This document shows, one piece after another, positions 62,487 to 64,000 of a DNA stretch of 64,000 nt. Source of the DNA: Anaerolineae bacterium (GTDB lineage Bacteria > Chloroflexota > Anaerolineae > Aggregatilineales > UBA2796); the NCBI GenBank assembly GCA_019637615.1, contig JAHBVJ010000006.1, forward strand, positions 220,196 through 284,195, written 5' to 3'. Position numbers and translations under genes: made by a program. How positions within the stretch are numbered: position 1 is the stretch's first letter; each line of letters begins with the position of its first letter. Under the pieces are notes generated by a model, which saw nothing but the letters and a program-made list of their open reading frames with translations, was not told the origin of the DNA and did no database searches.

Positions 62487-64000
62487 GAAACGCGACCCCG
62501 CGACATAGGTGTCGAGGATCGAACCGCCAATGAATTCGCGTAACAGCGAATCATCTGGCACATAATCCGCGCTGGCAGGTCGCACCCAACTGAGGAAAGC
62601 CAGCAAGCGCCGTGCTTCGATGTAACGCGGCGAGTCGATCTCAACCTGCCGTAGCAGCGGCTCCGCAAACGAGCGCAGCACTGCGACCTCATAGGCGAGG
62701 CTGGAATTGAACATCACGTCCGCGTTCTCTTGATACGGGAAAATATTGCGTTCTTCTCCACGCCGGACGCTTGACCAGCGGTTCAGTGTATCCTGTGCGC
62801 TGTAGCCACGATGAGCCGCGTCGCGTACCAACCGCCGCAGCAGGCGTACATCCGTCGTCGGGATGCGGTTATGGCGGTTCAAGTTGAGCACGGTCAGCGC
62901 CGACACATAGATGCGGAAAATCCGCTCCGGCGGAATCTTCGAGACGAGTTCCGGATTCAGCCCGTGAATCCCTTCCACGATCAAAATATGGTCGTTGGTG
63001 AGCTTGATCGCGCTGCTATCCAGACTCTTGCCGATTTTGAAATCGAAGCGCGGTAATTGCACTTCCGCGCCCTGCATCAAGGCCAGCAAATCTTTATTGA
63101 AACGCTCCAGATTCAGCGCGTACAGCGACTCGAAATCAAACTCGCCAGCGTCATCACGCGGCGTCAGTTCACGGTCTACGAAATAGTCGTCCATGCCGAG
63201 CGCGTAGGGTTGCAACCCGTAGGCCATCAACTGCACGGCGAGGCGCTTCGAAGTCGTGGTTTTCCCCGCCGACGAGGGGCCAGCCAGCAGCACCAATCGC
63301 ACCCCTTGCTCATGCTGCTGCGCGATCAGGCGGGCGGTTTCAGCGAGATGCCGCAGATGGAGCGCCTCCGCTACCAGCACTTCCTCGCGGATGCGTCCGG
63401 CCTCGATGGATTGGTTCAGGCGTCCTACATCTTCCAGACCCATCACGTCCAACCATTGGTCGGTTTGACGGAACACGGCTTCGAGCTTGTACGATTCCTT
63501 GTAGGGCTGGATGCGGTTCGGAGTCTGCGAATGCGGGAACGCTAAAATGAAGCCAGTGCTGGTCAACTGCAAATCGAACAGCGACAAATATCCCGTGGAC
63601 GGCACCATGTAACCGAAGAAATAGTCGAGACTGTCGCGCAGTGCATACACGGTCAAATACGATTTGTTGCGGAATTCTAACAGGCGCACCATATCATCAT
63701 CGCCCGACGCCTTGAAGCGCTCGATGGCTTCCGTCAGGGGGATGGTCTTGCGCTCGATGGGCACATCTTCCGCCACCAACGCTTCCATCCGCCGCTTGAT
63801 CTGGAGCAATTCAGCACGGGTAAAATTGGGACGATCTTCGGGTTCGCAGTAAAACCCGCCCGATGGGACGGAGTGTTCCACCGCGATTTTGACGCCCGGA
63901 AAACATTCATTAGCAGCGGTGGTGAGCAGCAGCACCAACGACCGACGATACATCCGGTTGCCATCCGACTGGCGCAGATCGATGGGAATCGCGGTGACAT
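62481..64000 (-). CDS. Uridine kinase-like protein with ThrRS-like N-terminal domain (5' end cut by window)
   Basis: The frame is open to base 64000, so the protein start lies beyond the window; an ATG at 63953 is internal or alternative. About 506 residues are visible. The N-terminal 200 residues resemble the TGS/second-additional-domain region of threonyl-tRNA synthetase (DRPNFTRAELLQIKRRMEALV, IPLTEAIERFKASGDDDMVRLL). The kinase part starts with the P-loop AGPSSAGKTTTSKRLAVQLM, then LGMDDYFVDRELTPRDDAGEFDFES and VEGIHGLNPEL. This domain order is known for a group of large nucleoside kinases (Udk-type). It would phosphorylate uridine or a related nucleoside. Confidence 0.87.
   Translation of the reverse strand, partial: VTAIPIDLRQSDGNRMYRRSLVLLLTTAANECFPGVKIAVEHSVPSGGFYCEPEDRPNFTRAELLQIKRRMEALVAEDVPIERKTIPLTEAIERFKASGDDDMVRLLEFRNKSYLTVYALRDSLDYFFGYMVPSTGYLSLFDLQLTSTGFILAFPHSQTPNRIQPYKESYKLEAVFRQTDQWLDVMGLEDVGRLNQSIEAGRIREEVLVAEALHLRHLAETARLIAQQHEQGVRLVLLAGPSSAGKTTTSKRLAVQLMAYGLQPYALGMDDYFVDRELTPRDDAGEFDFESLYALNLERFNKDLLALMQGAEVQLPRFDFKIGKSLDSSAIKLTNDHILIVEGIHGLNPELVSKIPPERIFRIYVSALTVLNLNRHNRIPTTDVRLLRRLVRDAAHRGYSAQDTLNRWSSVRRGEERNIFPYQENADVMFNSSLAYEVAVLRSFAEPLLRQVEIDSPRYIEARRLLAFLSWVRPASADYVPDDSLLREFIGGSILDTYVAGSRFL

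Noticed and set aside
1..64000. tRNA or rRNA genes
   Set aside because: I looked for GTTCGAATC-type T-loops and CCA-adjacent stems in the intergenic regions. The few GGTTCGA hits lie inside protein genes without cloverleaf partners.

Overview
The window looks like a chromosomal segment of a Chloroflexota bacterium, most likely of the Anaerolineae or a related class. This is an inference. It rests on moderately high G+C, several secreted proteins with Pro/Thr-rich linkers in front of SH3-like domains, an IscX gene leading into nuoB and a fused nuoCD, a C-terminally extended NuoI, Tat-exported DUF1800/DUF1501 proteins and a clostripain-type protease. I see no rRNA, tRNA, CRISPR array, insertion sequence or phage gene. 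The window cuts a gene at each end.

Layout: (1) 1-1200, the 3' part of a membrane anti-sigma-like protein with two extracellular SH3 domains. (2) 1260-6172, an MFS transporter, then a tight ferrous-iron uptake operon on the minus strand (Fur-FeoA fusion, FeoA, FeoB, FeoC) with a terminator. (3) 6319-13305, short-chain dehydrogenases, a WYL regulator, a flavin split-barrel protein, a second MFS transporter, small unknown genes and DinD. (4) 13440-20520, an isocitrate/isopropylmalate dehydrogenase relative, a receiver-domain protein, hisA and hisH behind a secreted beta-propeller-like gene, and two envelope proteins. (5) 20761-24703, iscX-nuoB-nuoCD-nuoI, a minimal peripheral-arm set of complex I. 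(6) 24785-28204, sugar or hydroxy-acid metabolism (two TIM-barrel isomerases, one frameshifted, and a Gfo/Idh/MocA oxidoreductase) plus a SET-domain protein. (7) 28288-35089, envelope and export functions: a secreted beta protein, an MGDG-synthase-like glycosyltransferase, a 2TM protein, a membrane HExxH protein, DUF1800 and DUF1501. (8) 35148-37526, a three-gene minus-strand cluster that includes an uncharacterised two-protein module, one member of which carries an apparent frameshift. (9) 37542-45251, GNAT, two epimerases, a PrsW-like membrane protein, an AIM24-family protein behind a 25-codon leader ORF, and an amino-acid ABC importer without its ATPase. (10) 45310-53829, a FadB/FadN-type beta-oxidation protein divergent from an AraC regulator, two overlapping flavin-type proteins, and a coupled GH31-GH42 glycosidase pair. 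(11) 54018-64000, lipoproteins, MurB, clostripain, a YdcF-like protein, an intergenic array of nine GATC-centred repeats, a Nudix hydrolase and a large uridine-kinase-like protein.

The items I rank highest for a second look are the two-gene module at 35148-36272 (a protein with a possible nuclease-like pattern plus a helical/beta partner), the Fur-FeoA fusion, the GATC-centred repeat array at 61812-61960, and the U-tract-free hairpins found at nearly every convergent gene junction. Two genes carry single-base frameshifts inside C runs. These may be assembly errors rather than biology.
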